From contig CM059585.1 of the NCBI GenBank assembly GCA_030407085.1, positions 10,843,001-10,907,000 on the forward strand: a stretch of DNA of 64,000 nucleotides. Direction: 5' to 3'. Positions within the stretch are counted from its first letter, which is position 1. Each line of letters begins with the position of its first letter. The notes beneath the pieces are model-generated. The model ran no database searches and had not been told where the DNA came from. It worked only from the letters and a program-made list of their open reading frames with translations. Positions 23,601 to 33,537 of this stretch are shown one piece after another. The translations under genes and the position numbers were made by a program. This DNA is from Trichopria drosophilae. Its lineage: Eukaryota; Arthropoda; Insecta; Hymenoptera; Diapriidae.

Positions 23601-26600
23601 CTCTTCAATCTACCCCCTTCTCTACCCAGAATTCCCTTGATATTTTATCTCCTCGTTGTTTTATTATAATTATTATTATTGAGGGAGGCTGTTTTTTTAA
23701 TAATGTTACAAAAATAGTGGTTAAAAAAGCGCGCAATGTTCCTCTCCCCTACTATCTTATTGTGATTTTCTACATCATTTAAATACTCAATTTTTGTTAA
23801 CTTTGAGTGTTTACCTCTACCTAATTTCTCGTTTACAAAAGACCACAGTTTTATCAGATTATTCTTAAAGTCATCAATTTTTCTCTTTTCAAAATTTTGT
23901 TTTGCATTTTTTAACATTTTAAGCAAGATCTTTTCATAGTTTTTATAAGTGGTTTTTAGTTTTTCATCATTCGGTTTTTTTCTTATATAGTACCTCTTTT
24001 GTTTCAATCGATTTGACCAATGCAGCAGTTATCCAAGATTTTTTTGGAAAATGTTTATTTTTTTTAATACAAGTTGCTTTGTTCACTATATTTTGTATTT
24101 TATGAATTAATAAATTTATTGAATCATTGATATTACTTTTTAAATATACTTCACTCCAGTCCGTTTGGCGACAGAAGTTCATTAACCTACATTTATCAAT
24201 ATAATGATGTTCGTGTTTTGTTAATGTTATGCTTCTATTCTCATTAATTTCTATAAAAAGGGGATAGTGGTCAGTTAGCTTATAATTAAGTGTAATAGAT
24301 TTTATATTAGTGTATATGGACTAATTGATAGAGCTATTATGTTATCACATACCAAATTCCGAGAAAATAATATTAACATAGTTAAACGTATTCTAAGAGA
24401 AAACAATTATCCTGAAGATATCATCAAAGATTGTCTTAACCCTTTTCGTCCCAAAAGTCCAGAATTTGGACACAACTTTCAACGATGTAACTTTTGTTCC
24501 AAACAGCGGTAACAAAAATTGAAATAAGATAAAATCGATAGATTTGGACCTCCTCTTTCAAATGCCGTGGTCAGAAACAGCCGGAAATTACAGAGAAAAA
24601 AATTATGATCATTTTTTCGAAAAAAATACTGGTTTTTTCGACATTTTTTCCCAATAATTGCGTTTTTTGACATTGAAAAGGGCAGTGCTGATCGTTGCAA
24701 AACATACTAATCGCGTTTTTTTGCTCAGACTATTCTTCTCCCGTCGGATTTTTTTCAAAAAACAAAATGGCGGTTTCAAGATGGCGTCTGGAAGTTGTAA
24801 GTTTGAATTTTCTTGCACAAATATCGATTATTTGAACGTGTAACGGCTCAAATCATGGAGAATTGCAATGAAAAAGTAATTATTATCATTTGTGAATACC
24901 TAGTCTCAAATTAATTAGACACAATGGGTTTATACCGATTCTTTGTCTAATTTTCACACAATTTTCGACGTTTCCGTAACATTGCTTATGTGTGAAATTA
25001 AAAATGACCGTATAACCTTATGACCTATTAATTATCGGGTTATAACCTAAAAATTTAGTACAGTTCCACTTTTTTTTATTTTTAAAATACTTTTCTTCAT
25101 TTTTTTTTTATTTTAATTTTATTACTTTCATTTTTTTTGTATTCAAAACACGTGGAGGCAATGAGGAAATATTTGTTTTTTATTTTTGTGTTTTGTTTTG
25201 TATTTTGTAAATCAATATTGCAGGTTTGAAAGTTATGTTGCACTATAAGATGTGAATTGACCTGCGACCTGCAAATTGAGTGAAAATCAGACAAAATATC
25301 GGTAATAACCCATTGTACACGACTAATTTGAGGTTATGAATGAATCATGATAGGACTATGTATTCACAAATGATAATAATTACTTTTTCATCGCAGTTCT
25401 CCGTGATTGGAACCGTTACGCGGTCAAATAATCAATATTTATGGGAGAAAATGTAAAATTACAACTTGGAGACGCCATCTTGAAGCCGCCATTTTGTTTT
25501 TTGAAAAAAATCCGACGGGAGAAGAATGGTCTGAGCAAAAAGACGCGATTAGTACGTTTTGCAATGATCAGCACTGCCCTTTTTAATGTCTAAAACGCAA
25601 TTATTGGGAAAAAAACGTCGAAAAAATCGGTATTTTTTTTCGAAAAAATGATCATAACTTTTTTCTCTGAATTTTCCGGCTGATTCTAATCACGTCATTT
25701 GAAAGAGGAGGTCCAAATCTATCGATTTTTACTTATTTCAATTTTTTTAACGCTGTTTGGAACAAAAGTTACATTGTTGAAAGTTGTGTCCAAATTCCGG
25801 ACTTTTGGAACGAAAAGGGTTAAGAAGAGGATTCATAAAACAAATAACTCTACATCTTTTTTTAAAAATGAACCTACGTACAACAAAACAACCATTATAC
25901 CATACATCAAATGTGTTTCTGAAAAAAATCAGATATAATATGAAATACAAAAATATCAGAATTGTTTTCAAACCTTTCAACACGAATATTGGAGGAATAA
26001 AACCGTATAAGGATAAACTAGATAATATGAAGCAAAGCTGCGTTGTTTATTTAATCAAATGCTCTAATTGCAACTCTGTTTACATTGGACAAACGGGAAG
26101 ATTATTAAAAGATAGGATCTTAGAGCATAAAAATAATATAACATTAAATGATTCACAATTAACAGGGTTAAGTTTACATAGAATCAATACTGGACACAAT
26201 TTTGACTTTGACAATACACAAATTTTAGCTATTGAAAGGAACACAAATAAAACATTTAGAAAACTTTTTTATTAAACAATATAATACTGTGAATATTAGA
26301 TTTGAAATTTCTCGATTACCTGAATTGTATCTTCCGTTACTACACATGTAAATTTTGAAATCGGCGTTCTTTTCCTATCTGTACATTGACAATATATTGA
26401 ATATTTCAGTTGCAAACAAGAACTCAGGCAACTTAGTTCTAAATTTTAATTTTCAAACAATTTTTAACTTTTTTTCGTTTGTTTTTTAAATTTTCACTAT
26501 TGGACTGAATTAGAAGTTTTTACATAATTTTTAGGTAAGAAACATACTTTTTATTTTATGTCAATGTTTGTCTTCTTGTTAGAAGTGTATAAAAAATATT

Positions 26601-29600
26601 TTCAAATTTTTTTTTTACAATTATTACTTATTTTTTTCATATTTTTTGATGTATATTTTTTTTTAAATTTGTATGATAATTTTTGTTAATATTATGTTTT
26701 GTTAATGTATATAATTTTTTTTTGTATTATTTTACAGAATAAATTTCTGATGAGGGCTACGAAAAGTTAGCCGAAACGTAATTTTTGAAGTTTTTTGTTT
26801 ATTTATTTCCATTTTCCGTGATGATGACCAAGAAACACATACATATCTTATTGAACATATTTGTTTAAAATATATTGGAAAAATAAGTTTTATGAACAGT
26901 GTTTTTTAACACAATTTTTATTTATATTAGTGTATTTGGTTTTGACGAACGCATTGTCAATACAAGACACTTCCCCATTTTCACCAACTCTTGTAGTAGA
27001 ATTAAAATATGGAATGTAACCACACTCAAGAAAATTAACTAAGGTTGCGCTACCAATGTCATTTTTAAGAATGTTTATGGGTCATTCCATGTAAAATTTA
27101 CAATCCAAATTTTTTTTTTCTTGTTTTTGAAAAAAAAATAAAATATACGTGTTTTTTTATTTGAATATGATATTCAATATTTTCGAGATATGATTTTTCA
27201 AAGTTTTTAAGAAAAGAAAAAGTAACTTTTTGAAATGCCCATAACTCGAAAAGTATTCATTCTACAAAAAATGTTACAAGGAATGAAAGTTTCCTATTGA
27301 TTTATAATTTATGTAGAAACCGAAAAAAAAATTTTAATTGTTTTTTAATCCATAAGTTTGACAATTTTTATAAACAAATTAGATTATATCATATTTGGGT
27401 ATGTTTTTTTTACTATTTTACACTGAAAATGCGTATTAAAGTCCGTAGAAGATACTGTAAAAATTTAAGAATTTACCGTTCATAACTTGTCGAGATATAA
27501 ATAATTGTTTATATTAAGCCGTGCGCGCTTTTAGCTCCGAGCGCCCTGTCCATACACCCTTGAACCTGTTAAAGCTTGTTATTGTTTAGAGAGCGATTTT
27601 TCTTACATTTCGCATCCTTTCTTAGTGGATAAGTTAATAGTGATGGTTCATATAATTAGTGATTGAAATTAAATTGCGTGATGTCGACTCAAAACTATAA
27701 ACAATTATTTATATCTCGACAAGTTATGAACGGTCCATTCTGAAATTTTTACAGTATCTTCTACGGACTTTCAGTGTAAAATAGTAAAAAAAACATACCC
27801 AAATATGATATAATCTAATTTGTTTATAAAAATTATCAAACTTATGGATTAAAAAACAATTAAAATTTTTTTTTTCGGTTTCTACATAAATTATAAATCA
27901 ATAGGAAACTTTAATTCCTTGTAACATTTTTTGTAGAATGAATACTTTTCGAGTTATGCGCATTTCAAAAAGGTACTTTTTTCTTAAAAACTTTGAAAAA
28001 TCATATCTCGAATATATTGAATATCATATTCAAATAAAAAAACACGTATATTTTATTTTTGTTGTAAAAAACAAGAAAAAAAATATTCCATTGAAAAAAA
28101 AATTTGGATTGTAAATTTTACATGGAATGACCCTTATATTAAAATCGGCAATTATTATATGATTTGGTATATTAAAACTTTGTATGTAAGAGTACATGCT
28201 GTCAATAATGTTAAAATACAATAATTTGTAGAGCAATCGAGTGTCGGAATTGGAAGGTATAGTCGCCGGACACGAAGCACAATTCGAAGCAAGACTCGTC
28301 AGCGAAGTAAGTCCGTTACAAGAACAACTGCAAGTTCAAATACACACGACAGGAATTCTCGTTGCAGAAAAGTCAGAGCTCACCGCAGAGCTCGCACAAA
28401 TTCAAGTTATGTGTCAGCAGAAAGCAGGTAAGTTCGTTTTACTTTGTTGGTTAATTAAATGGAGAATGAATGACTGAAGCGTATGATTCTAATGTTTTGC
28501 GACTCGTTGGAAAAAAGAAGAGGTAGCAGAATTTTCTAGTAGATTAAAAGCGAGTCAACATCGGGTGGCAGAGCTAGAAAAGAAAATTGCTGCGGTGAAA
28601 AATGGAACGAACGAGTCTTTAAAGGATTTCCAGCGAGTTCAACAATCTTACGAAGAAGTGGCTGCGAAATTCTCCGATCTTCAGTAAGAATATTTTCTAA
28701 TTTTTAAAATAGCGGAAACAGTAACTTGGTTTGTTCTTCAGAAAAGAAAAGGAAGATATTGAGTTTGAAGTAGCAGAAATTCGTCAAGTTCTCAACAAGA
28801 GAAACGAGGAGATCGAAGGTTTGCGACAGGAACTTCAAGAAAAAACATCTTTGCTTTCCCTAAGTGAATTGAGAGTACAGCAGCTGACGAACTCGTCTCA
28901 AGATTTGCAGAGCCTCGAAAGTCAGCATCAAACTGTGCAAGTAATGGAACAACACGTATCGCAGTTGAAGGAAGCGATAAAATCTTTGACCATTGAAAAA
29001 GACGAAACGACAAAACAATATCAGAGTTACGTACAGCAGATGGATGAACGATACAATAAAGTATCGGCAGAGGTTTGTTCGAATCGATAAAATAATTTAA
29101 TCCGTATCGTAATGTCTACTTTTATTTTGAAGCTCGAAATGACAAGGAAGTTATATGCGGAATCTCAAGACAGGGAGCAAAGTTACATCCAACGTCTCTC
29201 CGATATGGAGCAATTGTTGCAGCGCGAGAGGGAAAGAGTCGTCCAACCCGTCGAAGATCAAAAAGAACAAATCGAATTGCTAACGAAGAATATAGAGAAT
29301 CTTATCGTCGAGCAAGAAAATTTCCAGAAGACAATTCAAACAAAGGTAAAAACTACCGATTAAAATTTACAAATTTCCTAAAAACTTTTCTCTTTAGGAC
29401 TCGGAAATAGAATCGCTGAAAAGGGACTTGCAAGGATTGGAAGACATGCGCGAAGGTACCATGCAAGCTTCCAAATTAGCTACGGCACTGCAAGGCGAAC
29501 AGCTTGGAGCTTCTCGAGCTGTTGCTCAGAATCAACAATTGAAACAGCAACTAAATGAAATGCACGATGCCTTTGTCCTGCTCGTAAGTGAAACTCTGAC

Positions 29601-32600
29601 TGTATTATGTTGCGAAAACTAATTCATTTACTTTGTAGAGCAATACCAAACTCGACTTGACGGAGCAGCTGCAAGCTGAGCGTACCATCGGTAAAAAACT
29701 GAACGCTCAGTTAAACACAGTCGAGCAACATGTAGACGAGTTGAAGGATGAATTATCGAAGAAAGAAGTTTCGTTACAAGAGTTGGAGAAAGAAAAATTA
29801 GTTGCAGATCAAATGCAACAATTCCAAGCGCAATCTCGTAATGCTGATACGATAGAACACGAGTTGGAGAAATCATTGGTAATTATCAAACATTAAAAAT
29901 ATTGCTAGACCTTCGGAAAGGCTGGGTCAGCTGGAAAAAATTTTATTGACAAAAAATATCGAAAAAACGTCCTTTTTTTAGTTTTTTCCATTTATCTTGA
30001 AAACTCTAACTCGCACGAAAAAAAGTTTCAAACAAAAAATGTAGAGCTTGAATTTGTCTACAAAAAAGATTCAATACAATTTCTTCCTAAAATTAAAAGT
30101 AACGCCGTAAATGAAGGTTGAATATGAGAATGTAGTCAGGGAATTTCAGAAGAATAGGAACTAGCCGGATTCAACCTCCGCTAGATGGCGAATTGCGATT
30201 CCGCGGTCGATACGCGTTCTCGTCTCAATAATGGGTTACTGTTTTGTTGATTAGGCTGCTTGTTAGTCACGGCAATATACAGCAAAGACGGAATTTACGC
30301 ATACCCAATTTATTATTGGATGCGCTAATGAAAGATGGTGTATTCAGTTTCTTATTGACGAATAAACGAATTCAGCTTAGTTATGACAATCAGATGTTTC
30401 GTTTTTTAAGTTTTTACATCTTGCTGAGTATTTGCTCAAACGAGGACACCCGTTAAAAATTCGAATCTCTGCGTTTTTTGACGTGATCGCCGAATTTCAA
30501 AAAAACATGATGTCAGCTAGTTCCATCGAGTTACCGACTAATTAACCCATTATCGCCTGAAATGACAATTTTTATACTTCATTTTCAATCAAGTATTTCA
30601 TATCAAAATCAAAATTGAAAACAATTGAGAGGTGCGTATCCTACTGTTTTCGAGGTCGCTCTTCAAGATTCCGAGGTCAAAATTGAGTTTCAGCCATCAG
30701 AAATTCAAATATGGCGCCAAATATGACAAAAATTTCCAAAAAATTGGAAATTTTGTATTCTTATCAATTTTTTTCGAGCTATTAGAATATTGGAATTTTA
30801 TTGAAACCTTGCATAATGGTGCATAAAATAGTTGAATTTTAAGGAAAAATTTTACTTTTATACCCTACATCATTCTAACGACTTCAAAATGGCGTCAACA
30901 ATGAAAATTTCTTTGAGAAATTCCTTGACGTTCTAACTCAAAAACTACGAACTTTTTAAAAAAAATGCTAAGAATGAAAAGTTCTTAAAATTCATCAAGC
31001 GATATAGTGGAATTTTTTCAAAATTTTTTGATGACATTTTGAGACATTACATTTTTTTCAAAATTGTAATTTATTTACAAAAAATTCTGAAAAAAATTTA
31101 GTGTATTCTCTGATGAATTCTAAGAGTTATTTGTTCTTTGCAATTTTTTCGAAAAGTTGATAGTTTTCGAGAAAATGAATTTCAAATATTATAGTTTAGG
31201 ATTTTTTCCCCCCAAAAACTATTAACTTTTGGAAAAAATTGCAAAGAACAAAAAACTCGTAAGTGAATACACCAAATTTTTTTCAGAATTTTTCATAAAT
31301 AGATTATGATTTTGAAAAAAGTTTTGAAAAAAAATTTCTCAAAATGTCATCACAAAAATCTGAAAAAATTCCACTATATTTCTCGATTAATTCTAAGAAC
31401 TTTTCATTCTTAGCATTTTTTTATAACAGCATGTAGTTTTAGAATTAGAACGTTCAGAAATTTTTCAAAGAAATTTTCATTGTTGACGCCATTTTGAGGT
31501 CGTTACAATGATGTGGGGTATAAAAGTAAAATTTTTCCTTAAAATTCAACTATTTTATGCACTATTATGCAAGGTTTTAATAAAATCCCAATATTCTAAT
31601 AGCTCGAAAAAAATTGATAGGAATAAATAATTCCCAATTTTTTGGAATTTTTTTAAAAGTTCGACGCCATATTGGAATTCCTGATGGCTGAAACTCAATT
31701 TCGACCTCGGAATCTTGAAGAGCGACCTCGAAAACAATAGGATATGTACCTTTCAATTGTTTTCAACTTCGATTTTGATATGAAATACTTGATTCATAAT
31801 GAATTTTTTTAGATAATTTTGTGCTCTACATTTTTTGATTGCAACTCTTTTTCGCGCAACTTCGAGTTTTCAAGATAAATGCAAATAATTTGTAAAAATG
31901 ACATTTTTTTCGATGTTTTTTCAATACAGCGGCCAAGATATGTCCGAGCGACAAATTTTGACTTCAGATTCGTGTTCAGCGACCCAAAATACGTCGAAAA
32001 ACATGTCAATAAAATTTTTTTCAGTCTTTCCGAAGGTTTACCAAAATATTTATTGAAATAATTGAAATTAAAATAAATATAATTCAAGATGACAATCGAA
32101 AACCTGAAAAAAGAGAAACTGCAATTACTCGCGACCCTTGAGGAATTGAAAGGGAAGAATGTCGAAGAGACATCGATGAATGGAGAGCTCGATAAAGTAA
32201 CGGATTCCAACATCATAGAACCTTTAGAAACTGACGATGAGGAACGATTAAAACTTTTAGAACCTTTTAAAAAACTGGAAGTAAAATTCAAAGACGCTAT
32301 GGAGAAGGTTGCAGAATTAAGCGATGACAAGCAGCGCCTTGAACATATTGTACTTCAGTTACAAAGCGAGACCGAAACTATCGGTGAGTAATTCATCGTT
32401 ACAATCTAACCTAAAAAAATTGTTCATTCCTTAATATAAATTATTGAATGCGCAGGTGAATACGTAACGTTGTATCAAAAGCAGCGTGCGATTCTTCTCA
32501 TGAAGACGACTGAACGAGAGGAGATGTTCAGCAACCTTGTGGAAGAGCGAAACGTTCAGCAAGCGCAACTCCATAAACTAAAAATGCTGATAACGGATCT

Positions 32601-33537
32601 ACTCAACGTAAAGTATCCTACTGTCAGTCCTGCGACAGTAGCGGACGAGCACATTCCATTGACCGCTGAAGCCGGTAAGAACAATTTCTAATCCGAGTAC
32701 ATGTTGTAACGAATTTTTTTATGATTGTCCCTGTTCGGGCGCCATTGTAACGAATTTTTTTATGATTGTCCCTGTTCGGGCCCCATTGTAACGATTTTGT
32801 TATGATTCTGGGATTAAAAATAATTTTTTGGCATGCGTAATTAATTTTATGTAAATAATTATTATTTTATATGGATCGGTGTTTTGTCCCAGGTCTGCTC
32901 ACGGACTCGTCAGTTGGGCTATGTGAGCAGACCCTGTCCAAGACACGAAACTAATCATAAATCGTAAATATATATATATAGTAAAATAAAGGATACTACT
33001 CACACACATCCCTACCGCGACGCGCAAAACCGGAACCGCCACCGATCCTTAGTGATCTTCTTCGCGACACAAACTAACTGATACTGATCAACCGAGTTGA
33101 TATTTATACGATTGTCATGCAGGTTTGTAAACAAGCATAATAAATATAAACAAAACAATTGAAAGATTCCTTCCCTATCTCTTATTTTTCTTTATATTCC
33201 TCTATAATACCTCCACCTCTAAAGCATGGTGCATCATAACAAAACACACCGTTACAATGTGAGGGTTAGAATTTTATTAAAATCGGCAACATTATTACAG
33301 TCACTTGTATAATAATAAAAATTGTCGCTCTTCATAGGAGAGAATGCTGACGACAAGAGACTCGAGGTGACGGAGGAGCAGCCTTGCGCCACGGAGGTTA
33401 TCATAGATCCCAAGGACACTACGACGTCGCAGATCCTGGATCTCCTGTCCGACATTAAGGACTGCAGCAATCTTCATAGCCTCGGTCCCAACTTCCATCA
33501 CTGTCCGTGGTGTTCGGGGAAGCTGATCACTGTTTAA
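14648..33537 (+). CDS. GM130: Golgin GM130 / GOLGA2 homologue (12 exons)
   Basis: Cis-Golgi coiled-coil tether that binds p115 at its N-terminus and GRASP65 at its C-terminus. Exons: 14648-14683, 14753-14821, 14883-15215, 28232-28427, 28518-28683 (alternative acceptor 28521), 28742-29072, 29133-29345, 29398-29583, 29639-29878, 32089-32383, 32456-32674, 33338-33537. Phases agree throughout, giving about 827 residues. The N-terminus has RILAARKKLKEFQRNKK, like the basic p115/importin-binding motif of GM130. The family signature LQVQIHTTGILVAEKSELTA is in exon 4, long heptad coiled coils follow, and ETETIGEYVTLYQKQRAIL spans exons 10-11. The C-terminus ends HHCPWCSGKLITV, a PDZ-ligand-like tail. 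Intron 3 is 13 kb of nested transposons. The segment joining exons 9 and 10 is shorter than in vertebrate GM130, so an exon between 29878 and 32089 may have been missed or lost. Confidence 0.92.
15300..16185. mobile_element. TA-flanked TIR element, 'TGGGTCATTCTCC' family
   Basis: The left end is tgggtcattctccagaaaag. The right end, reverse complemented, is tgggttattcttcgaaaaag. TA duplicates at 15298-15299 and 16186-16187. No coding region was seen in 886 bp. It is related by its termini to the elements at 16353-17732 and 27078-28134. Confidence 0.65.
16250..18073 (-). mobile_element. LINE 3' fragment interrupted by a TIR element
   Basis: 16250-16352 matches 18732-18828, and 17733-18073 matches about 19050-19378. 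Together they form a shortened copy of the 3' portion of the LINE that also flanks the large inverted duplication. Read on the minus strand this portion encodes the RT C-terminal segment (GIIAWGSANKS type). The 16353-17732 element sits inside it. Confidence 0.6.
16353..17732. mobile_element. 1.38-kb TA-flanked TIR element, 'TGGGTGATTCTCC' family
   Basis: The TIRs are tgggtgattctccggaaaca at the left and, reverse complemented, tgggtgattctccaaaaaca at the right, extending through 'gggcatttt'. The host sequence is known from the uninterrupted copy at 18823-18835 (gagatatatacc). Here it reads gagata-TA-[element]-TA-tacc, showing a 2-bp TA duplication. No ORF longer than about 75 codons is present, so it is non-autonomous. 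Confidence 0.8.
18074..18735 (+). pseudogene. LINE reverse transcriptase fragment (left arm)
   Basis: Encodes RT pieces in at least two frames: FKIAEIIPIFKNREKHIANN (fingers/palm) and SGVPQGTVLGPLLFIIYTND (RT block 5), then YTKYLGVIIDCHLRWDHHI. The block containing the catalytic YADD/YSDD motif C is missing from the fragment. Frame breaks near 18308-18400 show it is dead. The nearest families are Jockey-superfamily non-LTR elements. Confidence 0.8.
18736..19560 (-). pseudogene. LINE 3' part inverted relative to its RT (left arm)
   Basis: The minus strand reads the RT C-terminal segment (for example SIVTYGIIAWGSANKSIM), while the adjoining 18074-18735 reads the RT core on the plus strand. The same opposite polarity occurs in the right arm (20650-21475 against 21480 onward). 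This is the structure left by twin-priming-type inversion during target-primed reverse transcription (inference). Confidence 0.6.
20650..21475 (+). pseudogene. LINE 3' part inverted relative to its RT (right arm)
   Basis: Mirror copy of 18736-19560. Plus-strand reading gives the GIIAWGSAN-type RT C-terminal segment with stops. It joins the minus-strand RT core at about 21480 with the junction 'gttactgagggtacccttg'. Confidence 0.6.
22295..23651 (-). pseudogene. 5'-truncated LINE fragment: RT with YADD and C-terminal CCHC
   Basis: The minus strand encodes RT palm motif C (IRSIEYADDIVLLAEEEEGL), the thumb region (KYLGYVVTRPGGEKEHV, GILFYGVEIWGYQEWKEVE) and a C-terminal zinc knuckle (CRLCERERENVEHLRNNC). 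A single in-frame TGA at about 22704 splits it. It is flanked by a 15-bp target duplication, ctcgttgttttatta (22280-22294 and 23652-23666), so the insert is complete at its 3' end and truncated at its 5' end. The style matches R1/Jockey-type elements common in ant genomes; the clade was not resolved. Confidence 0.88.
24440..25819. mobile_element. TTAA-flanked palindromic element (piggyBac-like, non-autonomous)
   Basis: Termini are CCCTTTTCGTCCCAAAAGTCC and its near reverse complement, flanked by TTAA at 24436-24439 and 25820-25823. The arms stay complementary for about 400-600 bp, including 'aaaatggcggtttcaagatgg' and its mirror. Removing the element and one TTAA restores the Penelope frame across the gap: DCL then KKRIHKTNN. 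CCC/GGG ends and TTAA duplication are piggyBac hallmarks. There is no transposase. Confidence 0.88.
26737..26788 (+). ncRNA. Type I hammerhead ribozyme motif of the Penelope-like element
   Basis: CTGATGA (26747-26753), then helix II from GGGCTA/TTAGCC around a CGAAAAG loop, with a bulged G, then GAAA (26773-26776) and CGTA. Helix I can form between AAATTT upstream and ATTTTTG downstream (A-U, a 2x2 internal loop, then four pairs). Helix III is only the minimal ACGU type, which in known Penelope ribozymes works best as dimers. Its location near the 3' end of a Penelope-like element matches established examples. Confidence 0.72.
27078..28134. mobile_element. 1.06-kb foldback element, arms over 400 bp, TA target site
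   Basis: Termini are TGGGTCATTCCATGTAAAAT with a mirrored right end. The arms (about 27078-27505 and 27700-28134) are nearly perfect inverted copies through 'aagttatgaacggt', 'cttctacggactttcagtg' and 'acccaaatatgatataat'. A unique loop of about 195 bp (27505-27700) has the only GC-rich stretch. Deleting it with one TA restores the LINE frame ADFNI-NILKNDIGS. It ends less than 100 bp before GM130 exon 4. Confidence 0.85.
29909..32042. mobile_element. 2.1-kb palindromic element between GM130 exons 9 and 10
   Basis: Termini CCTTCGGAAAGGCTG (29909) and, mirrored, CCTTCGGAAAGACTG (32042). Inverted arms include 'accttgcataatggtgcataaaatag' type blocks at 30590-30850 against 31500-31790, and 'ttcattgttgacgccattttga' blocks. 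The symmetry axis is near 31200. A block at about 30100-30590 is present only in the left half. No protein-coding signal was found. It ends about 46 bp before the start of exon 10. Confidence 0.7.
32705..33256 (-). mobile_element. LTR element remnant: 470-bp LTR plus two tandem PBS units
   Basis: On the minus strand, an LTR with TGTAACG...CGTTACA ends spans 33256-32787. It is followed by two 41-bp units (32786-32746 and 32745-32705), each made of a primer-binding site matching tRNA-Lys (GGCGCCCGAACAGGGAC in one, one base changed in the other) and the last 22 bp of the LTR. ATGT flanks both sides (32701-32704 and 33257-33260), the 4-bp duplication of Ty3-type integrases. There is no coding region. 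It lies in the last intron of GM130. The arrangement looks like a solo LTR or retrozyme/TRIM-like element. Confidence 0.85.
32876..32946 (-). ncRNA. Type III hammerhead-like fold in the LTR
   Basis: Same sequence as 60238-60305 on the opposite strand. On the minus strand: GUGU, C17, helix I UUGG...CCAA, core CUGACGA (32907-32913 on the plus strand), helix II GUCC...GGAC, AAA, ACAC closing helix III. The catalytic G12 is A, so it is predicted to be inactive unless another pairing is used. Confidence 0.5.

Larger units (their letters stand above)
24315..26920 (+). mobile_element. 5'-truncated Penelope-like element (GIY-YIG type)
   Basis: The coding pieces are LSHTKFREKNINIVKRI ... YPEDIIKDCL (24340-24435), continuing after an insertion at 25824 as KKRIHKTNNSTSF, and the GIY-YIG endonuclease (VVYLIKCSNC-NSVYIGQTGR-LLKDRILEHK) to about 26275. 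A 3' terminal hammerhead motif lies at 26737-26788. It is flanked by a 14-bp target duplication, tttatattagtgta (24301-24314 and 26921-26934), typical of Penelope-like integration. The RT core is absent. The 24440-25819 element is inserted in its coding region. Confidence 0.88.
21480..28226 (-). pseudogene. Jockey-like LINE (EN-RT), split by three insertions
   Basis: Read on the minus strand, the pieces in order are: EN core IPNHIIIADFNI (28226-28135), then EN with GENGEVSCIDNAFVKT (27077-26921), then EN end LTDHYPLFIEIN (24314-24183), linker, WSFVNEKLGRGKHSKLTK (about 23830), then RT start ELKNKKGGTDNLHTSTIKM (22320 down) and RT fingers NNYRPISLISNFAKIFEKL (to 21850). Frames join when the insertions at 27078-28134, 24315-26920 and 22295-23651 plus one target duplicate each are removed. 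It is 5' truncated within a few bases of GM130 exon 4. Interior stops and the 3' inversion make it inactive. Confidence 0.85.

Noticed and set aside
32941..32955. GAAAC on the plus strand as part of a hammerhead
   Set aside because: That strand lacks a CUGANGA core in the needed position. The complete fold exists only on the minus strand.
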